A stretch of 64,000 nucleotides of DNA, taken from Cryptomeria japonica (lineage: Eukaryota; Streptophyta; Pinopsida; Cupressales; Cupressaceae). The stretch's first letter is position 1; each line of letters starts with the position of its first letter. Location of the stretch: assembly GCF_030272615.1 (NCBI RefSeq), contig NC_081415.1:232507303-232571302 (forward strand). Direction: 5' to 3'. The position numbers and the translations under genes were made by a program. This document shows positions 53,823-64,000 of the stretch, piece after piece. The notes beneath the pieces are model-generated. The model saw nothing but the letters and a program-made list of their open reading frames with translations. It did no database searches and was not told where the DNA came from.

Positions 53823-55007
53823 TGATGAATACTAAGAGGGGGGTGAATTAGTATGCCAAAAATCTCTATACTTAAACACTTACACAATGTGAAGATAAAC
53901 CAATAAAACAGTCTAACAGACAGACCAGTTATCACACATGCAAACCAAAATGCAAATAAAGCATTCACCCACAAAAGCAATACAACCATAACACAAGATA
54001 TTTGACGTGGAAACCCAACTGGGAAAAAACCACGGTGAGATGGAACTCACAAGTCACTATTTGCATAATAGAAACCAGACCGGTTAAGGTCAGACCAGTT
54101 AAGGTCTTACAATGTTCTTCACCAGAACAGATCCTGTTAGGAATCTCAATCTCTATTAGGAGATAAGTCCGATTAAAGACTACCTTGTTAGAGGATTTTA
54201 GATTCACAGAAGTGAACCACCTTGTTAGAGGATTTTACAAAGGCTTTTGGGCCTACCCGGTTAAGGGCTACAGACTTGTCAAAGATGTGAGTAATCAACA
54301 AGTGTTTGATCTATCTAATAGCACAAACTTGCTTGGTTAGATCCAGTATAGCTCACTGCTAATGCATTTCAGCATTACTTCAGTCTTCTCTATCTCTCTT
54401 TGTTTACAACTCGATCTTCTCAGATAAGATCGCTCTTACAATGACTCAATAACCACCTTAAACCCTAGCCACAACATAAACCCTTTCAGCAACAGCGACA
54501 ACAACTCAAAACCCTAGACATGATGTCCTTTTAAAGGAATCTGATTTCATGTCGGTCCAATAGGATTACATTACAATTTCCTAGGTTCAATGAATCTAGA
54601 CATACTCAGTAACACGACACAAAAAGCACCGTCAGTGTGTCAGCACAGTCAATCAATCAGTGGGTTGGTAACTCATCACAAAATGTCGGTTGGTAACTCA
54701 TCATAGAGTATTACCGGTTCATACAAAATACCGGTTGCCGGTTTGACAAAAATGAAGACTGGTAAGAATGTGTTATCCCGCTTTGCTCCCTTGCACCGAT
54801 TGAGATCTACGAACTGCTTGGGGTCGACATGCCGCTTTAGACCGGGAAACACATTCTGCAAAACCACCAATAGTCTAAAGACTAGAATACAACATACCGG
54901 TTGGAACAAATACCAGTTGAGCTCTAGCTCATACATATAAAGGAGATCTCAATACAAGTGTGTGTCCATCAATGACAATCACAACATAAATATCAAAAAT
55001 GCCAACA
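53823..55007 (-). repeat. LTR-E, solo LTR (1185 bp)
   Basis: Begins TGATGAATACTAAG and ends AATGCCAACA. The flanking five bases are TAGAC and AAGAC, a target duplication with one change. No internal region or second LTR exists, so it is a solo LTR left by recombination. It carries the hairpin box (53829-53854), the GGAAACCC/GGGAAAAAACCACGG motif (54004-54040) and repeated CTTGTTAGAGGATTT phrases. It is related in style to the Copia-2 LTR. It interrupts the Element C coiled coil. Confidence 0.9.
53829..53854 (-). other. LTR hairpin box in LTR-E
   Basis: ATACT 53829-53833 pairs with AGTAT 53850-53854; the loop has AAGAGGGGGGTGAATT. Confidence 0.6.
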
Positions 55008-55285
55008 AAGACCATATTGTCTCTAGCAAGTTTCTCACATTCTTTTGTCTTCTCTTTCAGGGCTTCTTCATCAATGCTTTGATTTTCTTTTTCTTCAATT
55101 TATCATCAAGTTCCTTTCTCGTATCTCTTGATTTTTTCAACTGATCCTTCAATTTTTCAATGTATTCCTCAGCATCATTGAGATTTGTTTTTACTTGTTG
55201 GATCTTAACTTGTCCACGATCAAGATATTCAAGAGCAACAACCAACTACTTTCTAAGACAATGTGAATCCATTGATTTGCTTTCC
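55008..55285 (-). pseudogene. Element C ORF1 (gag-like), N-terminal coiled-coil part
   Basis: A start MDSHCLRK lies near 55273; after a stop the frame continues with LVVALEYLDRGQVKIQQVKT and NLNDAEEYIEKLKDQLKKSR, then DTRKELDDKLKKKK. Strongly charged and helical, probably coiled coil. A capsid-type N-terminal domain such as that of Copia-B is missing between the primer site and this segment, so ORF1 looks N-terminally shortened. Confidence 0.65.
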
Positions 55286-55326
55286 CGGATCTCCCTCAAG
55301 TTGTTAGGCTTCCTTTGAGGAACTAG

Positions 55327-55338
55327 GCTTTGATACTA
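55327..55338 (-). other. Element C primer-binding site (degenerate)
   Basis: Minus-strand TAGTATCAAAGC, ten of twelve bases of the initiator-Met site, five bases from the LTR. Confidence 0.75.
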
Positions 55339-55343
55339 ATTTT

Positions 55344-56481
55344 TGCAAATAAGGAACACTAAGAGGGGGGGTGAATCAGTGTTCTACAATTTTTAATCTT
55401 CTTTCGTTGTCCTTTAATCCACTTAATACAAATAAACAAGAGAGATAAGCACAAGTAAAACACACACAAATCCACCACCATAACACACACATTTTGTACG
55501 TGGAAAACTCAGTCAAGGGAAAAACCATGGTGGGAATCCTACCCACAGTAAGATGATACTCTATTAGAAGTATCTAAAAAGTTTACATAGGAATGCACAT
55601 GCATTTAGGCACACTGCCTAGAGCTCACTACTCAAATACAATAAGGGCTACAACCCCGAAAGGCTCACTACCTTACAAAAGAGTTACAAGAGTAACATAC
55701 ATGAAGATGAACTATGAAATAACATCTACAAATACCTGGGATAGTTCCGGTTTAAGCTCAAAGTACAATTGTCTCTCTACTCTAAGACTCGCTGCTCTAT
55801 TATGTCGAATTGCTTCAATCCAGAGCAAAAATCATTCAATGGTGCACGTGAAATTGCTCACAATCACACATACACATGACTTGCATACTCTTTGATGTCT
55901 AAAATGAACTTTCCAAACTCATATATATATATCTGCAACATGAAATAAGAATAATTCCATGTTGGCCCAGAAACGCATAACACACAACATGAAACGTGGT
56001 GTCCAAGTCAGCTCAAATCGATCAAAATAGCTAAGCGGACCAAAACAAAATGTCCACATGCTCCCCATAGGTTGTCTTACCAACCTTGAACATACAATCA
56101 GCCACAAAAATTGATCTACGAGATCCACAAAATGAATCATCAAAAGTTACCATAGATAACCATTGTTCTAACCAAAGACATGATTATCGGACCTTCTAAC
56201 TTGCACAAAGCTTATTACCAGGGGCTATAAACTTGGAATAAGGTAAATTTTATATTCATAACACATCTCTCATATCCACAAAGCAAAATACTCAACCAAA
56301 ATAATCCACCAACCAAAATATTGTACACTTTGTCGGATACTTTGTTCATCTTATCGGACCTACTAGACTTAAGTAATCTTCACTAAATCTTCTAGAATGA
56401 TGAAAACATCAAGAGCGGATGCCAAAAATTATAAGTTTCCATCAATGACAACATATCAACATACATGCAGTGTCTCTTGCA
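55344..56481 (-). repeat. Element C 5' LTR (1138 bp)
   Basis: Starts TGCAAATAAGGAACACT and ends TGTCTCTTGCA. Close match to 27127-28246. The hairpin box at 55354-55384 keeps GAACACT/AGTGTTC. Confidence 0.93.
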
Positions 56482-59270
56482 AGCATGGGGCATACATTAT
56501 CTTGATTAATGGGTTGTCCTAGCGATCACTTATGGATCCGGCCCCCATAGAGAGCCACTCCCCCTCATGAAAATAATCCTACTCAATGCCCTCCAAGGCA
56601 TGGGGTGAAACATCAACCAATCACACATCAAAGATGTGATCTAACTAGATTTAAAACCAACATCATAACTTGGCCACAAACATCCCTTTCTCAAGAGGGA
56701 CACATTAAGGATTACATAGATGGCTAAACCATAATCCAATTCTTAATTACAATAACCATAGTCGGGATAGAGGAATAAACTAACCATGAAATACAAATAC
56801 AAGAGTATGCACCACTCATTATAAAATACATCTCATAGAGGTCTTATTAAATTAATTTTATTAAAATAATTAACATTATTAATAAAAAAATTGTCACATA
56901 CACAGATGCCCACAATTAATTATTTTCACTATATGACTATACAACACAAACATGAATTTAACCACAAAATAACTATTTTAATAAGTTTATTAATTAATTG
57001 GTTAAGATCAACATATTCAATAAAGATTAAATAAATAATTCTCCAACTACCATTCACCCACATCATACTCCTAGGTTAAATGCACATGTAAAAAGAAAAA
57101 TAGCAATAATAAATAAATTTATAAAACACATTCACCCAAACCGGGAAAGAACATTGCTCAGGGTTAATAATTATGGCTATCAAGTGGAAATTATAGTAAA
57201 TTACTTCCTTAGAGTAGTAAATATCCAGAATTCATGTAAACATAAACATATTAAATATATATAATAGCTTGAACCTTATTAAAATATATTTTTATACATT
57301 GACAATAAACCCCAATACCAAAAAGGATACATATTCATAGATACTCAACACTCAGAATATCAATACATCTCAAAACAAAAACATCTACAAATAATAATAC
57401 AGAATAAATTCCCCAAAACTAAAACCAAATTCCACCATAAGACTTAAAGAATAATTTACAAACTATGACCATTCTAGACAAATATACATACAAATATAAT
57501 GTGAAAACTCAAACATAATAACAACACAAATAAAATGATACTCAACCCTAAAATCAAATACCCGAACCATACTATAAAGAAAATAAACTATTTGTAGTTC
57601 AGAACTTTACAAATTAAGCAATAATCATGCATAGGAAACAATATTACACAGCAACCCTAAAAAACTATAGCTTGCCCAAACATTAGAAAAATGCAAAAAT
57701 TAACTCTTTAATCACCAAATTCTACTAGTTGGCAAATTGAACCACATAGTTGTGCATAGCGTGGAGGCTGGTATGCTAAAGGGAGAGTGTGTGGTGGGAA
57801 GCTTTCCCTCCCATGCTATGGGTTGAGAACTCCCCACCCATGTGGAGGAGGAAACCTCCCCACATGCAGGGGAGAGTGCCTCCCCATGCTATGGATTGAG
57901 GCCTCCCCACATAGTGTGGGTGGCAGGCCTCGTGTCCCCCCCCCCCCCCCCCCCCCCACCATGCTAAAACAAAAACAAAACTGTAAAAAAAAAAAAGATG
58001 CAAATAAAAATAAATGGACAATCAAGCATTGTCGGCCAAGCTCAATCCAGATCCAGAGCTAACCCGAACAAAATTTCACATATTCACAGGATCAAATTAA
58101 CATAAATATAAATAGATATAGATACATTCAGGTCAAGAATAAAATAAAAGATAATATCCTTCCTTTTTGGACATAGACTATGGAAAGAAAAGATCTAGTT
58201 AAAGACATATCATGATTTGAATCCAATGATGGTTTAGATATTTTCACAAAATAACATAACAAACATTAGTTTATATTCCAATTTCTAGGCCAAACAAAGG
58301 AAAATCAAACATACGACAACCATGATTCATAGAGGAAAACAAATAAGAAGCCAACCTGAAAGCACTAAAATCCAAGCGTGAAAGCAAATTTTGAAACCTC
58401 AATCCAAATCAACAATCCTCTACCCAATCCTTGCTCCAATTATCCCCCAATTTTCAAACTCCAACCAAGCTGCTCACCTCTCGAAATTTTTCCCAGAATA
58501 AAAACTTTGATGAACCATTTTAGAACCAACTCTCGTGAACAAAACATATTTAATTATTAATTAATCAATTCTATTAATTAAGTTTTAGTTTATTTAATTA
58601 TTTATACTATAGTTTTAAATTAATTAGATTATTAATACTAATTGGATAATTAATTAAATATGATTAAATATTAATATATATTTATAAATGTATAACTATA
58701 TAATAGTTAATTTAAAATATAACCACCAAATAAATGTTTTAACTAATAAATACAAAGGACGTGACAATTTAAATCCTAATGCAACACATACACATATGCA
58801 CATAACCAAGGTTATTTGCCTATATGGCATTCTGGTCAGGTAAATGCAAGACAAGGAGCATTGCTCTAATACTAAGAAAGGGTTAAGGGTTTGGGTAATA
58901 GGCCAATGTGCTATCTCCCACAACCTCCATTGGGAGTATGTAGGCATGCTCAACACTATGGAATTAGGTGAAGTCGATGCCTCGTACTTGAAACCTTGCA
59001 TTATGAACAAATGCATATACACAAGTAACACATATACCTGGCATATACATGCACACTGGTGAAGAGGAATCATGACATCCCATGTCTCTCTGAGGAGAGT
59101 GATAAGGCATCATCCCCTTGCACCACAATCAAGATCAAACACATAGAACATAATTCAAGTCATAATGCATCTCATAGGCTAAGTAAATGTGTTAGTACAT
59201 GAGTCAGTACTCATCATCTAATTGTCACTTAATCATAAGAACATAATCAACATCCATATCTAACAAGGCT
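56482..59270. other. Unassigned AT-rich non-coding DNA
   Basis: No coding trace in six frames beyond short random ones. It holds a GC-rich patch with two copies of a CCTCCC(C)ATGCTATGG phrase (57807-57837 and 57879-57910), a C22 homopolymer (57936-57957), and a strongly AT-rich block with TTAATTAATT-type repeats (58540-58740). It might continue the LTR-like sequence that ends at 27126. Confidence 0.4.
57936..57957. repeat. C22 homopolymer
   Basis: 22 consecutive C on this strand, next to a short repeat of CCTCCCCA phrases. Assembly length here is uncertain by nature. Confidence 0.9.
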
Positions 59271-60155
59271 ACCAAAATTAGGGTTAGCACCTGATATTAC
59301 CTCATAGGTAGTAAAAATAAACCATATCATCTAATATATGTATTATCACCAAAGCAATCTGAAGCAGTCACCGGTGAGGAGGGACCTCAAGGAGATCAGT
59401 CCAAACCAGTCAGCAAGAGTAAACACAACAAAAACAAACAGACATGATGGAGGCAATGCAGAACAGATAGTTTTATTGCATGAAATTTGATTACATCCAA
59501 CCAGTGACAACCGGGTTACAACATACCGGCACACAGGCCTGGTAGAATAGGTCATAACAGGGACCTTGAATCAAAAGATCTATCTTCTAGGCACAGTCTA
59601 TCTATATGATACTTTGATTTATTCCAATTGATTATATTCTAAAGCATGATTACAAATATATATATCAATCCAAAGGATCCAGTCAACCCAAAAAGGATCA
59701 AAACCTGAAGAACAAGACCTAACGTGCAAAAATGAATAAGGTCGGCCTCCGCAAAGCGATTCCTATGGAAAATCCAAAGGATGAAATGTAGAAGGTTAGC
59801 CACACACCAACAAACATCGAGATCAATGCCCAATGCTCTGCAAGCTTTGGAATGGGTTTTGGTAGATCACCATAATAGGTCTCAGGCAACCAATAACAAA
59901 GGAACAAATGATAACAAGAAACTAGTAGCAATATTTTGCCGAAAAGTGATCCAAATGAGATGCGGTTTGGAAGAAAGAAAGATGATCAAGTCTTCAAGTA
60001 GAATCCAACTCCATAGGATCCGGTGAGCCAAAACCGGGACACACAGAAAGGATCACTGAAACTAAAAACAGAAAAGAAAATGTTTTTTGGTTGATGCATG
60101 TGAATCGGGGATGCTCCTATATCAGACATCTAGGGTTAATGAAAAAGTGAGCCTC
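59271..60155 (-). other. 3' flank of Gypsy-G, possible LTR
   Basis: The stretch downstream of the Gypsy-G chromodomain stop. It should contain the purine tract and 3' LTR of Gypsy-G, but with the 5' LTR outside the window neither end can be placed. No coding trace. Confidence 0.35.
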
Positions 60156-60338
60156 TCACTTTGCTGGGTTTAGAGGGAAACCAAGGTGGTCTACCTCTGC
60201 TTGAGAAATCCAAGATGAATCTTCAACTGGTCTTCTCTTCCACTTCACAAGATATTCTTTGTATTGACTGTTCCGGGTACTACGCCCAATCCTAGTGTCC
60301 AAAATTTCTTCAATCTGATCTAGTTCCTTCCAGGGCAA
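60156..60338 (-). pseudogene. Gypsy-G chromodomain
   Basis: Reads ELDQIEEILDTRIGRSTRNS then YKEYLVKWKRRPVEDSSWIS. The Y-Y-L-V-K-W-K and S-W pattern is the chromodomain fold of integrase C-termini in chromoviruses, which guides insertion into marked chromatin. It ends NPAK and a stop at 60156-60158. A frame break separates it from the segment above. Confidence 0.9.
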
Positions 60339-60400
60339 TTATTTCTCAAGGTCTGCAACATTGTCCTCACTAAATTCGGGTTCATGGTACTCATGAAGAT

Positions 60401-61471
60401 CTATAATATTGAATATAGGTGAAATACTAGACTATCCGGTAGCTTCGCTTCATATGCATTTCCAGAACTGAACTTCCTCAAAATCTTACAGGGTCCAAAC
60501 TTCTTCGTCTGCAACTTATTATAAGTTCCAACCAGGAATCTCTCTTTTCTCAAATATAACATCTCTTCATTGCCAACTTCAAATTCCTTATGTCTCCTCT
60601 TCTCATCTACCTTCTCCTTATATTTTCTAGTCATGTCTTTGAAATGTTGTTTAACCTGAATATGCAATGCTGCCATGTGATCTGCAAATTCTTCTGCTTA
60701 TGAACTCTTTCATTCTTCACTTCTAATGTCTCTCATTTCTGATATTCCTCTAGGATGCACTCCGGTAACAATTTCAAAAGGTGTTTTTCTGGTACTTCTA
60801 TTCACTAAATTGTTATAGGTAAACTCTGCTTGTGCAAGGATCAAATCCCAACTTCCGGTTTTATCTCCCACTAAACATCTCAACAAGTTTCCCAAACTCT
60901 ACTTAACTACTTATGTCTTTCCATCAGTTTGTGGATGAAAAGTAGAACTAAACTTCAAATCTATCTTCATCTTCTTCCAATGTGTTCTCCAAAAATAGCT
61001 AACAAACTTAGTGTCTTTGTCTGAAACTATGCTCTTAGGTAATCCATGCAATATCACCACTTCCTTGAAAAATAGGTTTGTTGCATGCAATGCATCTGAT
61101 CTCTTCTTACAAGGTATGAAATGAGCCATATTTGAAAATCTATCCACTACCACAAATATAGAATCATTCCCTCTCAGTGTCTTAGGCAATCCAAGTACAA
61201 AAACCATGCTTATTTCCTCCCAATGTCTTACCAGTACTGTCAAAGGTTTATACAATCCCACATTCTGACTACTACCTTTTGCAACTTAACAAACTCTACA
61301 AATCTGCACATATCTCTTAACATCTTTATGAATCTGGGGCAGCTCACTCACTAATGCAACTATTTTATTAATGCCAAAATGTCCAGCTAAACCTCCACTA
61401 TGCTTCTCTTTTATCAGGTTCTCTCTCATGGAACTCTTAGGTATGCATAACTGAACTCCCCTAAATAACAT
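60401..61471 (-). pseudogene. Gypsy-G integrase (broken)
   Basis: Zinc region from 61471: MLFRGVQLCIPKSSMRENLI, KEKHSGGLAGHFGINKIVAL and CRVC. Core (61261-60911): [20 protein letters not shown] (first Asp changed to V in ISMVF), [38 protein letters not shown] (second Asp) and FHPQTDGKT, then a stop before the Glu motif. 60895-60710 has AEFTYNNLVNRSTRKTPFEI. 60676-60401 has QVKQHFKDMTRKYKEKVDEK and KFGPCKILRKFSSGNAYEAK, the C-terminal SH3-like part. Confidence 0.88.
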
Positions 61472-61489
61472 GCCATCCTAAATGAAATA

Positions 61490-62040
61490 ATCCAACTATT
61501 TGCTCCTATCAACCATAATCGGTTCTCTACATGCTTTCCAAGGTTCTACAAAATCTAGGTCTTCATCATACAAGGTCTTCAAATATTCAAAACCTTATAT
61601 TGTCACTCTCATCTCTGTTAGCAAATTCCTTCTCCTACTCAATGCATCAACAACACTGTTAGATTTCCCACTTCTATGCTTCAACACAAAGGTGTAACTC
61701 TGCAAAAATTCTACCCATCTCATGTGTCTCTCATTCAACTTACTCTGATTGTTCAAATACTACAAAGCTTGATGATCAGTATACAACACAAACTCCTTCG
61801 GCAACAAGTAATGTCTCAAATTATTCAAGGCTTGAACTATGGCATAAAATTCCTTATCATACACTGAATATCTCTTCTGAGCATCATTCAATTTATCACT
61901 AAAATATGCTACTGCTCTCCCTTCTTGACTCAAAACTAATCCTATTGTTGTACCACTTGCATCACAATCCACTTGAAATACCTTATTGAAATCTGGTAAA
62001 TCCAACACAGGCTGCTCAAACACTTTCTATTTCAGCAATT
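61490..62040 (-). pseudogene. Gypsy-G RNase H (broken)
   Basis: 62023-61760 reads [60 protein letters not shown] and [11 protein letters not shown], then a stop. Downstream traces include RHMRWVEFLQSYTFVLKHRS-like and NVVDALSRR-like segments to about 61490. This is the RT_RNaseH_2-type domain of gypsy elements. Confidence 0.9.
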
Positions 62041-62227
62041 CAAAACTTTTGTTTTCTCTGGTGGTCCACTTGAATTCCTTCTGATCCCCTCTCATGTTCT
62101 CAGACATAGGGTTAAAAAATGAACTAAAATTTTTGATAAACTTCTGGTAAAAACTAGCCAATCCATGAAATTATCTTACCTCTCCAATGCTTTGTGGTGT
62201 AGGCCACTCAACAATGGCTTTCACTTT

Positions 62228-62990
62228 CTAAGGGTCCATCTTCAAACTATCCTTAGATATCACAAATCCCAAATAGACTAACTCATCCTTCATGAAAGTG
62301 CACTTCTTAATATTGATCAGCAACTTTTCTTCTCTCAACCTATGTAAAACATGTCTTAACTGCAACAAATGCTCCTCTTTTGTCTTACTGAAAATCAAAA
62401 TGTCATCCAAATACACAATAATAAAATTACCCAAGAATTTCTTCAATACCTCATTCATCAGCCTCATGAAAGTACTCGGTGCATTAGTCAATCCAAAAGG
62501 CATCACCAACCATTCATATAGTCCTTCATTTGTCTTAAATGGTGTCTTCCATTCATCACCTTCTATGATCCTGATCTGATGATACCCACTCATCAAATAT
62601 ATCTTTGTAAAGTATTTTGCTCCACTCAAACAGTCTATTATGTCATCCATCCTAGGCAAAGGAAATCGGTATTTCACTGTGATCTTGTTTATTTCTCTTG
62701 AATTGGTACACATCCTCCATTCTCCATTCTTCTTAAGTGCTAATATTGTTGGTACTACACAAGGGCTCAAACTTTCCCTGATTGAACCTTTCTCCAACAA
62801 CTCCTACACTTGTCTATTATGTTCTTCATTCTTTGTCGGTGTCAACCAGTGTGCAGCTTTGTTAGACAAACTAGCTCCAGGAACCAAGTCCATGCAATGA
62901 CTAATACTTCTAATAGATAGCAATCCATCAAGTACATTATCTGAAATTATGTCCTCTTATTCTGTCACCAAATGTCTTATCTCTGTCGGG
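62228..62990 (-). pseudogene. Gypsy-G reverse transcriptase (motif A Asp lost)
   Basis: Open from 62800 to 62228 (190 codons). Motifs: [99 protein letters not shown] and [19 protein letters not shown]. The YLDD pair is intact, but the motif A aspartate of FTKIDL is Tyr (codon at 62597-62599), which should abolish polymerase activity. Upstream traces run to about 62990 across a stop. Confidence 0.93.
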
Positions 62991-63079
62991 TGTTCTTCTT
63001 CTGGTTCTAGTCTCTTTGTCTTCTTAGGAATTAAGGCAAAACACACATTCTCATGTCTCAATCCATCCATGAATTTCCT

Positions 63080-63566
63080 TCAATCTACTAAATAGATTTT
63101 GGTATTTGTATAGACTTCATTCTTCAAAGGTTCCTCCAAAGGTAACAAGGTTTGCTTCATCCCATTGGACACAATATTGTATGTATTAATCCTCCCATCA
63201 TGTATTGCCTGTCTATCAAACTGCCAAGGTCTTCCCAACAAAAGATGACAAATATCCATAGGCATAATATCACACAAAACTTCATCATGATAATTCCCAA
63301 TTTTCAATATTAACTAAACATTGTTCACTTACTAACAACTTATGTTCATCTTGAATCCATTCTATCTGATAAGTTTTAGGGTGTTTGAAACTCTCCAATT
63401 TCAACTTATTCACCATCTCTTCTGAAATAAGATTATCTGAACTACCACTATCAATAACAACTTTACAACACTTACTGGATACCTTACATCTAGTCTTGAA
63501 TAGGTTCTTCCTCTGCAAGGGTTTTTCATCTCCTCTGGTATGACACCAAGCTCTCCTCATCATCAA
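63080..63566 (-). pseudogene. Gypsy-G protease (broken)
   Basis: 63566-63285 contains RCKVSSKCCKVVIDSGSSDN then LISEEMVNKLKLESFKHPKT, with the D-S-G active site kept. 63307-63080, in another frame, has YHDEVLCDIMPMDICHLLLG and RPWQFDRQAIHDGR, the second half of retropepsin and the start of the linker. A frameshift lies near 63290-63305. Confidence 0.88.
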
Positions 63567-63585
63567 CAGTTCTCCATCTTCCAGT

Positions 63586-63997
63586 TTATTTTTTATCTGG
63601 TGGGGTTTTCTTGCACCATTGTTGCTCTTTCAGTAGCCTCTGTCTTCTTACATTCAACTGCATGGTGTGCTTCTCCTCCATACTTAAAGTAGGTTCCTCT
63701 AAATGTCCTCTTGTCTTGTCTTCCAAAGTTCTCATTCCGGTAACCATCTGATTCTCTCCTCTGGTAGAAATTTCTATCATCCTTCTAGTATGAATTACCT
63801 TCTTTGCTCACTTCCTTGTCCTTGTTCTGTTCTATACTAGTTCCTCTTCCTCTAGTATATCCTCTTCCTCCTTGAAATCTTCCTTTGGTAAACCTTCCAC
63901 CTCTACCTCTCTGTCTCTTCTCATGTCTTTTGTTTAATTTATCTTTAGCCTTTAGGGCATATTGGTAAGCCTCTTTAACACTCTCCAGTTTGATCAT
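63586..63997 (-). pseudogene. Gypsy-G gag C-terminal part (cut by window edge)
   Basis: 63997-63785 reads ESVKEAYQYALKAKDKLNKR, then an Arg/Gly-rich stretch RGRGGRFTKGRFQGGRGYTR, typical of nucleocapsid linkers. 63780-63586 holds a zinc knuckle remnant YFKYGGEAHHAVEC (about 63649-63690) with two of three Cys changed to Tyr, and TEATERATMVQ. The N-terminal capsid lies beyond the window. Confidence 0.85.
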
Positions 63998-64000
63998 ATT

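Larger units (their letters stand above)
27127..56481 (-). mobile_element. Element C, non-autonomous LTR element with novel ORF2 (nested)
   Basis: LTRs of about 1.1 kb at 27127-28246 and 55344-56481 enclose, after removing later insertions, about 5 kb of internal sequence on the minus strand. ORF1 (55285 to 40882 with gaps) is gag-like: coiled coil and four zinc-knuckle sites. ORF2 (40468 to 28484 with gaps) is a long unrecognised protein. No protease, integrase, RT or RNase H trace exists in the part assigned to C. Inserted in it are LTR-E, Gypsy-D, a family F copy and Copia-B. Flanking five-base duplications of C itself could not be confirmed. Confidence 0.82.
60156..63997 (-). mobile_element. 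Gypsy-G, chromovirus running off the window
   Basis: On the minus strand: gag end, zinc knuckle remnant, protease, RT, RNase H, integrase and chromodomain. The 5' part lies beyond the right edge. It is related to Gypsy-A but far better kept. Stops and shifts separate the domains, and one catalytic Asp of RT is lost. Confidence 0.92.

Noticed and set aside
57787-58062. Open frame of 91 codons, proline-rich
   Set aside because: Driven by the C22 run and short CCTCCCC repeats; not a plausible protein.
58860-58876. Primer-site-like GCTCTAATACTA on the minus strand
   Set aside because: Three mismatches to the initiator-Met site and no LTR end or gag trace next to it.

Overview
This window looks like intergenic DNA from a seed plant with a large, repeat-rich genome. 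I see no host gene, tRNA, rRNA or CRISPR array. Nearly everything that can be named is LTR retrotransposon. Plant origin follows from Ty1/copia and chromodomain-type Ty3/gypsy polyproteins, from primer-binding sites matching initiator-tRNA-Met (TGGTATCAGAGC), and from plant-type copia LTR motifs. The deep nesting, the very long LTRs (3.3-3.7 kb) and the heavy decay would suit a gymnosperm such as a conifer, but that is inference and no single-copy gene confirms it.

Layout. 1-2.2 kb: unassigned DNA, a copy of repeat family F and an (AT)47 tract. 2.2-12.6 kb: Gypsy-A (+ strand), a decayed chromovirus split inside its gag by Copia-1 (- strand, 3.37-9.23 kb). 12.6-18.4 kb: Copia-2 (- strand), internally deleted. 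18.4-25.7 kb: a LINE-type RNase H fragment, a 94-bp Copia-1-type LTR fragment, and a gypsy gag/pre-protease region (Gypsy-H, - strand) split by LARD-1, a non-coding LTR element with perfect primer site; then non-coding DNA with a 119-bp tandem duplication and a pair of inverted repeats. 27.1-56.5 kb: Element C (- strand), a non-autonomous LTR element with a gag-like ORF1 (coiled coil and four zinc-knuckle sites) and a long unrecognised ORF2, but no visible protease, integrase or reverse transcriptase. Element C was hit by at least four later insertions: Copia-B (29.8-38.1 kb, duplication TTCTC), Gypsy-D (41.5-53.5 kb, duplication GGAGY), solo LTR-E (53.8-55.0 kb) and a copy of family F (39.2-39.7 kb). 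56.5-60.1 kb: unassigned AT-rich DNA. 60.1-64.0 kb: Gypsy-G (- strand), a chromovirus related to Gypsy-A that runs off the window.

How the parts relate. Each autonomous-type element once encoded gag (particle), protease, integrase, reverse transcriptase and RNase H, in copia order (integrase before RT) or gypsy order (integrase after RNase H). All carry stops or frameshifts, so none looks able to move itself. LARD-1 and Element C would have needed proteins supplied by relatives. Removing the younger insertions restores reading continuity at the Copia-1, LARD-1, Copia-B and Gypsy-D sites, which supports the nesting order.

The most interesting signals are: (i) a hairpin near the primer-proximal LTR end, shared by four copia-type families with changing but still paired stems; (ii) an inverted repeat flanking the polypurine tract in three families, with a paired A-T to C-G change; (iii) the unrecognised ORF2 of Element C; (iv) a stop-codon spectrum in Gypsy-D dominated by CAG-to-TAG, as expected from decay of CHG-methylated cytosines; and (v) a 34-bp tandem repeat with a near-perfect palindrome inside one Gypsy-D LTR.
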